Shown: positions 27,877 to 36,233 of the stretch, one piece after another
Layout: each line of letters starts with the position of its first letter
Numbering within the stretch: the first letter of the stretch is position 1
NCBI RefSeq assembly: GCF_010974825.1
Contig: NZ_JAAILA010000015.1
Span: forward strand, 110,731 to 174,730
Origin: Aeromonas rivipollensis
GTDB lineage: Bacteria > Pseudomonadota > Gammaproteobacteria > Enterobacterales > Aeromonadaceae
DNA: 64,000 bases
Reading direction: 5' to 3'
The notes under the pieces: model-generated
Told to the model about the DNA's origin: nothing
The model's database searches: none
The model's input: the letters and a program-made list of their open reading frames with translations, nothing else
Translations under genes and position numbers: made by a program

Positions 27877-28707
27877 ATGGATGCCAATGTAGTCGCGCTG
27901 AATCGGGGATACGATCAGCTTTTTCAGGCCAGGGAACAGAGGCTCATCAATACCCTGGCCGGTTACGGCGAACTGCTTGTCTCCTTCTCCGGCCGACTGG
28001 AGTCCTGCTACAGCATGGATCTGTGCCGGGCCAGCGGGGTCCGCTTTCGGGCCATCACCCTGGACAACCCGACCCTCAGCCGCAAGGCGGTGGCCCGGGC
28101 CAAGCGCTATTGCAAGCACTACGGCATCGACCATCAGGTGATCAAGACCGACGAGATGATCTTCAGCGTGCACCTCGGCCACCTCGCCGAGGTGACGGAT
28201 CCGGTGCGCTACCTCTGTCAGCAGCTCGAACACGATGACGGCCCCCCTATCCTGATGTCGGCCTCGGCGGAGGAGATGCGGGAGTATCTGCGGCGTTTTG
28301 ACAGCGTGCCGGCCAATACCCTCTGGATCTTTGCCGAGCAGGGCATGACCAACCGGGACTTTCGCTATGGCTTCCACAAGCGCCAGCTGGCCCTGTGGGG
28401 GGCGGGGGGAGAGGCTTGCCTGAGCCAGCGCTTCTCCGATATCGAATCCCTGGACCGGCGTCACCTGCGCATGGTCGACATGGCCGAGCAGATGCTGTTC
28501 GACATGGGACTGGACGGAGCCCAGGTCTTCTTCCATACCCTGGCGGACAGGGTCACCACCCTGGCCAGGGTCAGGGTGCCCCAGCGCATGCGGGCCCTGG
28601 TGTTCGACATGCAGCCGAGCATTCAGAAGGCGCTGCAGAGCGCCCAGTTCGATCTGGTGACCCTGGACATGGTATCGGGGGAAGATCCCCAGCTGCTGGT
28701 CATCTGA
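27877..28707 (+). CDS. PP-loop (adenine nucleotide alpha hydrolase) protein, LarE-like
   Basis: The 276-residue protein begins with a helix and the strand ELLVSFSGRLES (residues 33-44), in the place of the PP-loop SFSGGxDS. The second Gly and the Asp are changed (RLES). The next helix (CYSMDLCRASGVRFRAITLDN), the AKRYCKHYGIDHQVI strand and the overall order resemble LarE and NAD synthase-like enzymes. The function is unknown; a degenerate nucleotide loop argues for altered chemistry or a binding-only role. GGAG precedes the ATG at 27877. Confidence 0.65.
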   Translation: MDANVVALNRGYDQLFQAREQRLINTLAGYGELLVSFSGRLESCYSMDLCRASGVRFRAITLDNPTLSRKAVARAKRYCKHYGIDHQVIKTDEMIFSVHLGHLAEVTDPVRYLCQQLEHDDGPPILMSASAEEMREYLRRFDSVPANTLWIFAEQGMTNRDFRYGFHKRQLALWGAGGEACLSQRFSDIESLDRRHLRMVDMAEQMLFDMGLDGAQVFFHTLADRVTTLARVRVPQRMRALVFDMQPSIQKALQSAQFDLVTLDMVSGEDPQLLVI

Positions 28708-28728
28708 TCCCGGCCTGGCCCGTAACGT

Positions 28729-28764
28729 GAGTCGGGTCATAGGCAAGGGCAGCCCGACTCTTTA
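28729..28764 (+). terminator. Probable terminator after the PP-loop gene
   Basis: A GAGTCGGG/CCCGACTC stem with a 16-base loop is followed by TTTAT, 22 bases after the stop. Confidence 0.6.
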
Positions 28765-28801
28765 TACTGCTCCCTCTGCATCCCTATCGAGTCATCTGCC
28801 C

Positions 28802-29356
28802 ATGAAACCCTTGTCCAGACTGCTGCTTGCCCTCTGCCTCTCCCCCATGCTGGCCCAGGCCGCGCCCCTGACCCAGGTCACCCTGGCCGATGGCCGTCAG
28901 GTGCAGCTCAACGATGATTTCACCTGGGAATACCTGCTGGTCAAGCCCGCCGAGGCGAGCCCCGGCAAGACGGTGACGGCGAGCGTGGCGGCGCCGGTGC
29001 TGACCGAGCAGGCCCTGGCCAATCCCGACCTGCTCGCCCAGGCGACCCGGGACGGCATCACTGTGACCCTGAACCAGGTGGAGGGCGAGGATCCGCTGCG
29101 CCTGCAATTCATGGTGAGCAACACCGGCAGCCGCAACGTGGTGCGGGTCAACGGCAGCCTGACCCTGTTCAGCGCCGAGGGCGTGCAGCTCTCGACCCAG
29201 CCGGTGCGCTTCTGGGTCGGGGAGAACCGTCTGCCGGAATCCTATCTGCGCAAGGGCGAGCAGCGTCCGTCCCGGGCCATCGAGCTGGCCCGTCCGGCCA
29301 ATCTGACCGGCAAGCCGCTGGTGCGGGTGCAGATCGACGAAGTGGAATTCCGCTAG
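28802..29356 (+). CDS. DUF3157 family exported protein
   Basis: The 184-residue protein has a signal peptide (LLLALCLSPMLAQA), then VTLADGRQVQLNDDFTWEYL, the start signature of DUF3157. A beta-rich domain follows with LQFMVSNTGSRNVVRVNGSL. A periplasmic or outer-membrane-associated protein is inferred; no function is known to me. No strong Shine-Dalgarno lies ahead of the ATG at 28802, but it is the only start giving a signal peptide. Confidence 0.75.
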   Translation: MKPLSRLLLALCLSPMLAQAAPLTQVTLADGRQVQLNDDFTWEYLLVKPAEASPGKTVTASVAAPVLTEQALANPDLLAQATRDGITVTLNQVEGEDPLRLQFMVSNTGSRNVVRVNGSLTLFSAEGVQLSTQPVRFWVGENRLPESYLRKGEQRPSRAIELARPANLTGKPLVRVQIDEVEFR

Positions 29357-29538
29357 GATGGCGGCGGGGACGGGCAGGCCCGTCCCCCATGGAGTGTTGC
29401 TCCGGTAACCGCCAGCAATATCTGCTTACATCTGACATGGTTTGGCAACAGCTTGCCGCTCGGCACCTCCCCCCTTGCCCGTCACAATGACTCCATTCCA
29501 GTTAGGTTCCGCCTAACTCAACAATCGGAGTCAACAAA

Positions 29539-30168
29539 ATGCAAAAGCTCGCACTGTCTGTTCTGGTTCTGGCCGGCCTCTCTTCCACCTCTGTCCTGGC
29601 GCAAGATGCGTTCAGCTACGCCAAGGGTGCTGCCACCTGGGCACACACCAAGTCCGACTACGTCGGTGGCAAGGACAGCAACAACCGCGATTTCGGTGGT
29701 CTGAGCCTGGATCTCTCCAAGAGCTTCGGCTCCAACTTCTACGGCCGTTTCGGTTCCGAATACAGCTCCCGCAACAGCGGCAATGACAGCATGGCCATCT
29801 CCAATCTGGGGATGGGGGTCTTCACTCCCCTCAGCACCGGCCTGAACCTGTATGGTGAAGCGGGTCTGATGGGCTACAGCATGGAGCGCGAGCTCGCCTC
29901 CAACGTGAACGACAGCGGCTGGGACAACATCACCCGCAAGAGCAGCGGCAGCCTCTACGGTGAAGTGGGTCTGCGCTACGACATCGGCGCCGTCGAGCTC
30001 TCCACCGGCTATCGCTACGCCAACATGACCGACGACATGCACGACTTCAAGGCGGGTGCCGCCTACAAGGTGAGCCAGAACCTGGCACTCACCGCCGATT
30101 ACACCTATCGCAACTGGGATCTGCAGAAAGGATCCATCACCAGCCTGGGTGTGAAATACAGCTTCTGA
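29539..30168 (+). CDS. Small outer-membrane beta-barrel protein
   Basis: The 209-residue protein has a signal peptide ending LAQ (near residue 22), then alternating hydrophobic/aromatic strands and loop turns with Gly/Asn (for example LYGEAGLMGYSMER, then LYGEVGLRYDIGAVELS). It ends GVKYSF, with the C-terminal Phe used for outer-membrane insertion. The size suits an 8-10-stranded barrel of the OmpX/OmpA-like porin group. The ATG at 29539 follows AATCGGAGTC. Function unknown. Confidence 0.75.
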   Translation: MQKLALSVLVLAGLSSTSVLAQDAFSYAKGAATWAHTKSDYVGGKDSNNRDFGGLSLDLSKSFGSNFYGRFGSEYSSRNSGNDSMAISNLGMGVFTPLSTGLNLYGEAGLMGYSMERELASNVNDSGWDNITRKSSGSLYGEVGLRYDIGAVELSTGYRYANMTDDMHDFKAGAAYKVSQNLALTADYTYRNWDLQKGSITSLGVKYSF

Positions 30169-30196
30169 TTTCCCTGTCTGTCGTGACCTCCATCTT

Positions 30197-30229
30197 GCCC
30201 ATGACCCCGGTCATGGGCTTTTTTATTTT
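30197..30229 (+). terminator. Intrinsic terminator of the beta-barrel gene
   Basis: A GCCCATGAC/GTCATGGGC stem is followed by TTTTTTATTTT. Confidence 0.92.
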
Positions 30230-30273
30230 CCGGTGATCCTGTTTTCCCCCTAGTGTCGTATCGGTCCGTAATA

Positions 30274-30331
30274 GTTATACAACTTTCATTTCTTTGTATA
30301 ACTGCTATAACTGGTTCAATGCTTATACAAG
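30274..30331. promoter_or_regulatory. Inverted-repeat operator candidate before the photolyase gene row
   Basis: A perfect 9-bp inverted repeat, GTTATACAA at 30274-30282 and TTGTATAAC at 30294-30302, is separated by 11 bases. A third half site, CTTATACAAG, lies at 30322-30331, just before the first gene of the row. MerR-type regulators bind such dyads, and a MerR regulator is the second gene of the row, so autoregulation of the cluster is inferred. Confidence 0.6.
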
Positions 30332-30341
30332 GGGCGTCATC

Positions 30342-31286
30342 ATGTACAAGATCAAGGTCGGTATCAGTGCCTGTCTGCTGGGGCAGGAAGTGCGGTTCGA
30401 CGGGGGCCACAAGCGCTCCAGTTTCTGCGAACGGGATCTTGGCGCTCACTTCGAGTATCACCCCGTCTGCCCCGAGATGGCCATCGGCCTCGGCGCCCCC
30501 CGCGCCGCCATCCGCCTGGTCAAGCGCCATGGGGAGGTGCGGGCCGAGGCGAGCAACGGCAGCTTCGACGTCACCGACAAGCTGATCGCCTTCAGTGAGC
30601 AAAAAGCCCGCCAGCTCGACTTCCTCTCCGGCTACATCCTCTGCGCCAAGTCACCCAGCTGCGGCATGGAGCGGGTGCGCATCTATGGCGCCAACAACGA
30701 GGGGAGCGCCAAGGAGGGAATTGGTCTCTTTGCCAAGGCCTTGATGGAGGCCAACCCCTTGCTGCCGGTAGAGGAGGATGGCCGCCTGTGCGACCCCATA
30801 CTGCGGGAGAACTTCGTGCTGCGGGTCTTTGCCTATCACGACTGGCAGCAGCTCTGTGCCAGCGGGATCACCGCCGCCGCCCTCATTCGCTTTCATTCGC
30901 GCTACAAGTATCTGGTGCTCTCACACGCCACCACCCACTACCGCACCCTCGGCAAGCTGCTGGGCAACCTCGGCAAGGCCAACCTGCAGGAGGTGGCCGA
31001 CAGCTACATCAAGGGCCTGATGGCGGCGCTGACCCTGCGGGCAAACCGCCGCAGCCACACCAATGTGCTGATGCACCTGCAGGGCTATTTCAAGCGGGTG
31101 CTGACCCCGGCCCAGAAGCAGGAGCTTGCCGACACCATAGACAAGTACCGCACCGGCATCTTCCCGCTGCTGGTACCGCTCACCCTGATCCGCCACTACC
31201 TGCGGGAATACCCCAATACCTATCTCGCGGAGCAGGTCTATCTCAATCCCCATCCCGATACGCTCAAGCTGCGCTACGGGCTTTGA
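30342..31286 (+). CDS. DUF523 and DUF1722 protein (YbgA-containing)
   Basis: The 314-residue protein combines an N-terminal DUF523 domain (ISACLLGQEVRFDGGHK, CPEMAIGLGAPR, CAKSPSCGMERV) with a C-terminal DUF1722/YbgA domain (YKYLVLSHATTHYRTLGKLL). In E. coli ybgA lies beside the photolyase gene, as here, so a role in light or photooxidative damage response is inferred. The ATG at 30342 lies 10 bases past the third operator half site. Its 3' end is repeated twice downstream. Confidence 0.88.
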   Translation: MYKIKVGISACLLGQEVRFDGGHKRSSFCERDLGAHFEYHPVCPEMAIGLGAPRAAIRLVKRHGEVRAEASNGSFDVTDKLIAFSEQKARQLDFLSGYILCAKSPSCGMERVRIYGANNEGSAKEGIGLFAKALMEANPLLPVEEDGRLCDPILRENFVLRVFAYHDWQQLCASGITAAALIRFHSRYKYLVLSHATTHYRTLGKLLGNLGKANLQEVADSYIKGLMAALTLRANRRSHTNVLMHLQGYFKRVLTPAQKQELADTIDKYRTGIFPLLVPLTLIRHYLREYPNTYLAEQVYLNPHPDTLKLRYGL

Positions 31287-31427
31287 ATATTGGGCTGATT
31301 ACGTGGGTTCAGGTCTACCCAAACCCCATCCCGATACGCTCAAGCTGCGTTACGGGCTTTGAGAATGGCCAGATCAGGTCTACCCAGACCCCATCCCGAT
31401 ACGCTCAAGCTGCGTTACGGGCTTTGA
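31233..31427 (+). repeat. Three-copy 3' end of the DUF523/DUF1722 gene
   Basis: The last about 53 bases (CAGGTCTA through CTACGGGCTTTGA) at 31233-31286 recur at 31310-31362 and 31375-31427. The 39-base core differs from the gene by one silent C/T. Copies 2 and 3 are one base shorter near the start and almost identical to each other. Periods are 76 and 65 bp, and both copies keep the TGA. Confidence 0.9.
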
Positions 31428-31495
31428 ATTCGCTTGTTGCCCCGGCGCAGGCCCTGCGTCGGGGTGCTTCACACCTCTGTTTGATGGACGTTGTC

Positions 31496-32383
31496 ATGTC
31501 TGATTTACCGCAAGAAGTTGCTCCTCTGCCTGACGAGGGGATCTACCCCATCCGCGAGGTCTCCCGCCTCACCGGGGTCAATGCCGTCACCCTGCGTGCC
31601 TGGCAGCGCCGCTACGGGCTGGTGCAACCGGCTCGCACCGACAAGGGGCACCGCCTCTACAGCGAGCAGGATATCCGCCAGATAGGCGAGATCCTGAGCT
31701 GGCTGGAGCGGGGAGTGAGCATAGGCCAGGTCAAGGGGCTGCTGAGCGAGCCCCAGTCCCAGCCGGTGAGCGATCACTGGCAACAGACCCTGGATCAGTT
31801 CAGTCAGGCCCTGCTCGCCTTCAACCAGCGCAAGGTAGAAGCTGAGCTTAACGATCTGCTGGCGAGCTACCCCTTCGAGCTGGTGCGCAGCCGGGTGCTG
31901 CAGCCGCTGGTGGAGCGGTTGCTGGGCCTGTGGCGCGAGCGACCGGACGGCGAACTGCTGCAACAGGTGTGGCTGGGCTGGCTTCACACCCGCTTCGCCC
32001 GCCACCTCATCGAGCAGGAGAAGGGCGTGCCGGTCACCCTGGCGAGCTGGGGCCAGGTTGGCTCGCTCGATCTGGTCTGGGCGGCCTACGAGCTGATAGG
32101 TCAGGGCTATGAGGTGCAACTGCTGGGGGCGGTGGAGCCGCGCCACGTCGCCCTGCTGGAGGGGCGGGCCGCCACCCCCTGGCGGGTGCTGCTGGGGGCC
32201 GGGCTTGGCAAGCCAGCGCTGGCCGCCGACTGGCCTGCCGGTACCCGGCTCTTTGGCGAGCTGGGGCGACTCTATGACGCTGAGTGGCTGGCCGCCCACG
32301 GCTGGCGGGCGACCCTGGCCGAGGTGATGGCGGACAAGCCTGCCGCGCGCGGCTTGAGCGGGCGCGGGAGCAAGAAATCATGA
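31496..32383 (+). CDS. MerR-family regulator with cobalamin-domain-like C-terminus
   Basis: The 295-residue protein has an N-terminal MerR winged helix (YPIREVSRLTGVNAVTLRAWQRRYGLV) and a C-terminal helical plus Rossmann-like part (LASWGQVGSLDLVWAAYELI, then QGYEVQLLGAVEP) laid out like the light-sensing CarH/LitR regulators. The histidine-containing DxHxxG motif that ligates B12 is not visible at the expected place, so cobalamin sensing is doubtful. Its overlap with phrB (ATGA) and the dyad ahead of the row suggest it controls these genes. Start ATG 31496; an in-frame ATG lies 12 bases earlier. Confidence 0.82.
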   Translation: MSDLPQEVAPLPDEGIYPIREVSRLTGVNAVTLRAWQRRYGLVQPARTDKGHRLYSEQDIRQIGEILSWLERGVSIGQVKGLLSEPQSQPVSDHWQQTLDQFSQALLAFNQRKVEAELNDLLASYPFELVRSRVLQPLVERLLGLWRERPDGELLQQVWLGWLHTRFARHLIEQEKGVPVTLASWGQVGSLDLVWAAYELIGQGYEVQLLGAVEPRHVALLEGRAATPWRVLLGAGLGKPALAADWPAGTRLFGELGRLYDAEWLAAHGWRATLAEVMADKPAARGLSGRGSKKS

Positions 32384-33816
32384 GGCTGGTCTGGTTTCGC
32401 AATGACTTGCGCCTGGCCGACAACCCGGCGCTGCGCTCTTGCTGCGGCAATGCCGGCGCCGATGAGGAACCGGTAGCAGCCCTCTTTGTCATCTCGCCGA
32501 CCCAGTGGCGCCAGCACAAGATGGCCCCCATACGTCAGCGCTTCATCCTGGCCCAGGTGGATGCGTTGGGCATCGAACTGGCGGCCCTCGGCATAGAGCT
32601 TCATCTGCTGCGGGTCGAGACCTTTGCCGAGGTGCCTGCCGCGCTTGCGAGCCTCTGCCGCGAGCTCGGCGTCACCCGGCTCTACGCCAATCAGGCCATC
32701 GAGCTTGACGAACAGCGCCGGGATGGTGCCGTCACCGCAGCGCTGGCAGAGCAGGAGGTGAGTTGCCACTGGTTCAACGGCTGTTGCGTGCTGCCACCGG
32801 GGCGGGTGCTGACCGGTTCCAGGGAGATGTTCAAGGTCTTCACCCCCTTCAGTCGCGCCTGGCTCAAGGCCCTTGATGAGGATGGTTTTGTCATCCACCG
32901 CGCCCCTGCGCCCCGTGGCCAGCCGTTGCCCTGGCAGCCGCTGGCCGAGCGGGGCTTTGTCGATGAGGCGCTTGGGGAGACGACCCCGGATCCCCGTTGG
33001 CCCGTGGGGGAGGCCGAGGCCCTGCGGCGGCTGCACGCCTTCCTGGATCAGGGGGTGCTGGACTACGGCGAGACCCGGGATTTTCCGGCTATGGCGGGCA
33101 CTTCCGTTCTCTCTCCCTATCTGGCGGCGGGCATCATAAGCCCCCGTCAGTGTGTGGCGGCCTTGCAGCAGCGGCTCGGCGGCCGGCCCCAGTCCAAGGC
33201 GCAGCCCGGTTTCGTCTGGCTGAACGAGCTCATCTGGCGCGAGTTCTATCGCCACCTGCTGGTGCTGGTGCCAAGCCTCTCCATGAACCGGCCCTTCAAG
33301 CCCGAGACGGCGGCCCTGCCCTGGAGCTGGGATCCGGATGCCTTCGCCGCCTGGTGCGAGGGGCGTACCGGTTACCCCATAGTCGACGCCGCCATGCGCT
33401 GCCTCAACGCCACCGGCTGGATGCACAACCGGCTGAGGATGATAGTGGCGAGCTTCCTCACCAAGGATCTGCATATCCACTGGCGGCTCGGGGAGGATTA
33501 CTTCATGAGCCGGCTGATTGACGGGGATCTGGCGGCCAACAATGGCGGCTGGCAGTGGGCGGCGGGCACAGGCGCCGATGCGGCCCCCTATTTTCGGGTG
33601 TTCAACCCCACGACTCAGGGGCAACGATTTGATCCACAAGGGGACTTTATCCGTACCTGGGTATCTGAGCTTGCCGATCTGCCTGCCACCTATGTGCACC
33701 AGCCCCACGACTGGTTGCGGCTCAAGGGGCGGCAGTGTTACCCGGCGCCCATGGTGGATCATGCCGTTGCACGGGTGAGGGCCATCGAGATGTTCCGTGA
33801 CCTGGAGAAGAAATAA
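32380..33816 (+). CDS. phrB: Deoxyribodipyrimidine photolyase
   Basis: The 478-residue enzyme has the N-terminal antenna (MTHF) domain starting MRLVWFRNDLRLADNPAL and a C-terminal FAD domain. The FAD domain has LNELIWREFYRHLL, GRTGYPIVDAAMRCLNATGW and the tryptophan-rich NNGGWQWAAGTGADAAPYFR. It repairs cyclobutane pyrimidine dimers using blue light. The start overlaps the regulator's stop by 4 bases and the next gene follows after one base. Confidence 0.95.
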   Translation: MRLVWFRNDLRLADNPALRSCCGNAGADEEPVAALFVISPTQWRQHKMAPIRQRFILAQVDALGIELAALGIELHLLRVETFAEVPAALASLCRELGVTRLYANQAIELDEQRRDGAVTAALAEQEVSCHWFNGCCVLPPGRVLTGSREMFKVFTPFSRAWLKALDEDGFVIHRAPAPRGQPLPWQPLAERGFVDEALGETTPDPRWPVGEAEALRRLHAFLDQGVLDYGETRDFPAMAGTSVLSPYLAAGIISPRQCVAALQQRLGGRPQSKAQPGFVWLNELIWREFYRHLLVLVPSLSMNRPFKPETAALPWSWDPDAFAAWCEGRTGYPIVDAAMRCLNATGWMHNRLRMIVASFLTKDLHIHWRLGEDYFMSRLIDGDLAANNGGWQWAAGTGADAAPYFRVFNPTTQGQRFDPQGDFIRTWVSELADLPATYVHQPHDWLRLKGRQCYPAPMVDHAVARVRAIEMFRDLEKK

Positions 33817-33817
33817 C

Positions 33818-34246
33818 ATGAACGACGCGCTGGCCCATTTCATCGTCCTCTATCTGCAACTGGACAAGCATCAGTTGCACCGCCTGCCGGAGATCTATGC
33901 CGATCAGGTGGTGTTTATCGATCCGGCCCACCGCATCGAGGGGCTGGCCGCGCTTACCCGCTATTTCTCCTCCCTCTACGGGCGGCTCAAGGAGTGCCGT
34001 TTCGAGATCACCAGCCGGCAGCAGCAGGGCAATGAGGCCTGGCTCAGCTGGGTCATGATCTTCGCCCATCCCAGGATCGCTGGCGGGCGACCCGTGCGGG
34101 TGGAAGGGGCTACCCGGCTGCAGTTCGATGCCTGGGGCAAGGTCTGCCTGCACCGGGACTACTTCGATCTCGGCGCCATGCTCTACGAGCAGTTGCCGCT
34201 GCTCGGGCCCGTGGTGCGCGCCATCAAGGGGAGGCTGGGAGCATGA
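33818..34246 (+). CDS. NTF2/SnoaL-like protein
   Basis: This 142-residue protein of the NTF2-like fold has an N-terminal helix, VVFIDPAHRIEGLAALTRYF near residue 30, and a C-terminal HRDYFDLGAMLYEQLP typical of the nuclear-transport-factor-2 family found in photolyase operons. Small-molecule binding or isomerase activity is possible, but the function is unknown. It is translationally coupled to the SDR gene (ATGA overlap). Confidence 0.82.
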   Translation: MNDALAHFIVLYLQLDKHQLHRLPEIYADQVVFIDPAHRIEGLAALTRYFSSLYGRLKECRFEITSRQQQGNEAWLSWVMIFAHPRIAGGRPVRVEGATRLQFDAWGKVCLHRDYFDLGAMLYEQLPLLGPVVRAIKGRLGA

Positions 34247-34977
34247 GCGGACGTGTGCTGATCACCGGGGCCACCTCCGGCATAGGTCGCCAGCTGGCAC
34301 TCGATTATCTGCGCGCTGGCTGGCAGGTGTGGGGCTGTGGCCGCGACGGCGAGCGGTTGCAGGCATTGGCGCATGAGGGGATCACCCCACTGCAGTTCGA
34401 TGCACGGGACAGCGCCGCCATGGCAGAGGTTGCCGCCGGCCTGCCCACGCTGGATCTGCTGATCCTCAACGCCGGCAACTGCGAGTACATGGATGTAGCC
34501 GAGGGATTTGATAGCGCGCTGTTTGCCCGGGTGATAGAGACCAACCTGGTCGCCACCGGTCACACCCTGGCCGCCTTCCTGCCGCGGTTGGCGTCCGGGT
34601 CACGGCTCGCCATCGTCAGTTCCTCTGTCAGTTGGCTACCCCTGCCAAGGGCCGAGGCCTATGGCGCCTCCAAGGCCGCCCTCGACTATCTGGCCGCCAC
34701 CCTGCGTCTGGATCTCGCGGCTCTGGGCATAGGGGTAACCCTGATCCGCCCGGGCTTCGTGCAGACGCCACTCACCGCGAAGAATGATTTTCCCATGCCC
34801 TGTCTGGTGACGGTGGAGGAGGCTTCCCGCGCCATCATGGGCGGGCTGGCCGCCGGTCGTCACCAGATCCACTTCCCCCGTCGCTTCATCTGGCTGCTGC
34901 GCCTGCTGGGGGCATTGCCGACCGGGCTCTGGCTGCGGCTGGGGCGCACTCTCATCTCGAAAGGATCCCCTTCATGA
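34243..34977 (+). CDS. Short-chain dehydrogenase of the photolyase row
   Basis: The 244-residue classical SDR has TGATSGIG at residues 8-15, NAGNCEYMD, the Ser in IVSSSVSWLPLP and the YGASK pair. It probably acts on a lipid-derived substrate, judging from its neighbours (flavoprotein, DUF1365, cyclopropane synthase); inference only. It overlaps both flanking genes by 4 bases. Confidence 0.88.
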   Translation: MSGRVLITGATSGIGRQLALDYLRAGWQVWGCGRDGERLQALAHEGITPLQFDARDSAAMAEVAAGLPTLDLLILNAGNCEYMDVAEGFDSALFARVIETNLVATGHTLAAFLPRLASGSRLAIVSSSVSWLPLPRAEAYGASKAALDYLAATLRLDLAALGIGVTLIRPGFVQTPLTAKNDFPMPCLVTVEEASRAIMGGLAAGRHQIHFPRRFIWLLRLLGALPTGLWLRLGRTLISKGSPS

Positions 34978-36233
34978 AGAAAAAGATTGCCATCATAGGT
35001 TCCGGGATCTCGGGTCTCAGCGCAGGTTTTCTGCTCCACAAGCTGCACGACATCACCTTGTTCGAGGCGGCCCCCCTGCTCGGCGGTCATACCGCCACAG
35101 TGGATGTCAGCCTGGCCGGTCGCAGCTATGCCATCGACACCGGCTTTATCGTCTTCAACGATCGCACCTACCCGAATTTCCTGAAATTGCTGGAGCGGAT
35201 CGGGGTGGCGCGTCAGCCCACCGAAATGAGCTTCTCGGTCAAGAGCCCCCAGGGGCTGGAGTACAACGGCCACAACCTGGATACCCTGTTTGCCCAGCGC
35301 AGCAACCTGTTGAGCCCGCGCTTTTACCGCTTCGTCGCGGAGATACTGCGCTTCAACCGGGAGGCCCGCGCCTGGCTGGCGGAGCTTGGGCGCCACGGCG
35401 GTGGCAGCGAACCTACCCTGGGGGATTTCCTGCAACTGGGGGAGTTCAGCGACTACTTCGCCCGTCACTACATACTGCCCATGGGGGCGGCCATCTGGTC
35501 CTCCACCCTGGCGGACATGCGCGCCTTTCCGCTGGGCTTCTTCCTGCGTTTCTTTGCCAACCACGGCCTGCTCGATGTGGCCAACCGCCCCCAGTGGTAC
35601 GTCATTCCGGGAGGCTCGCGGGAATACATAGGCCCGCTCACCGCAGGCTGGCTGCCGCGGATCCGGCTGGCCTGCCCGGTGCAGGGGATAAGGCGCACGG
35701 CCGAGGGGGTACAGGTCCTAAGCGGCTACGGGGAGGAGCAGTTTGACGAGGTGATCCTCGCCTGTCACAGCGATCAGGCACTGGCCCTGCTGACGGATGC
35801 GAGCGAAGGGGAGCAGGCCATTCTCGGGGACATGGCCTATCAGGCCAACGACGTCTGGTTGCACACCGATGTGAGCTGCCTGCCTGCGCGGCCAAAGGCC
35901 TGGGCCAGCTGGAACTATCTGCTTGGGGATGACGACGAGGCGCGCCCCCTGGTGAGCTACAACATGAACATCCTGCAGGGGATAAGCTCGCCGCAACCCT
36001 TCTGCGTCAGCCTCAATCCCAAGGGCCGGGTGGACGAGAGCAAGGTGCTGCGCCGCTTCGTCTATCATCATCCGGTCTTCAATCAGGCCTCCATCGCCGC
36101 CCAGCAGCGGCGGGCCGAGATCTGCGGCCGGCAGCACACCCATTTCTGCGGCGCTTACTGGTACAACGGCTTTCACGAGGACGGGGTGCGCAGCGCCCTG
36201 GACGTGGCCAGTCGCTTCGGAGCCAGCCTGTGA
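34974..36233 (+). CDS. FAD-dependent amine-oxidase-like flavoprotein
   Basis: The 419-residue protein has an N-terminal dinucleotide motif (IAIIGSGISGLSAGFLL), the FEAAPLLGGHTATVD strand and an FAD-binding/substrate domain of the NAD(P)-binding amine oxidoreductase family. It closes with HTHFCGAYWYNGFHEDG, the family's C-terminal FAD-binding segment. In this gene row it is widely paired with DUF1365 and CFA synthase, suggesting modification of membrane fatty acids. It overlaps both neighbours. Confidence 0.88.
   Translation: MKKKIAIIGSGISGLSAGFLLHKLHDITLFEAAPLLGGHTATVDVSLAGRSYAIDTGFIVFNDRTYPNFLKLLERIGVARQPTEMSFSVKSPQGLEYNGHNLDTLFAQRSNLLSPRFYRFVAEILRFNREARAWLAELGRHGGGSEPTLGDFLQLGEFSDYFARHYILPMGAAIWSSTLADMRAFPLGFFLRFFANHGLLDVANRPQWYVIPGGSREYIGPLTAGWLPRIRLACPVQGIRRTAEGVQVLSGYGEEQFDEVILACHSDQALALLTDASEGEQAILGDMAYQANDVWLHTDVSCLPARPKAWASWNYLLGDDDEARPLVSYNMNILQGISSPQPFCVSLNPKGRVDESKVLRRFVYHHPVFNQASIAAQQRRAEICGRQHTHFCGAYWYNGFHEDGVRSALDVASRFGASL

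Noticed and set aside
31233..31427. Long plus-strand frame 30788-32383 as one fused protein
   Set aside because: The first part is an out-of-frame shadow of the DUF523/DUF1722 gene and its tail copies; only the part from 31496 has MerR features.
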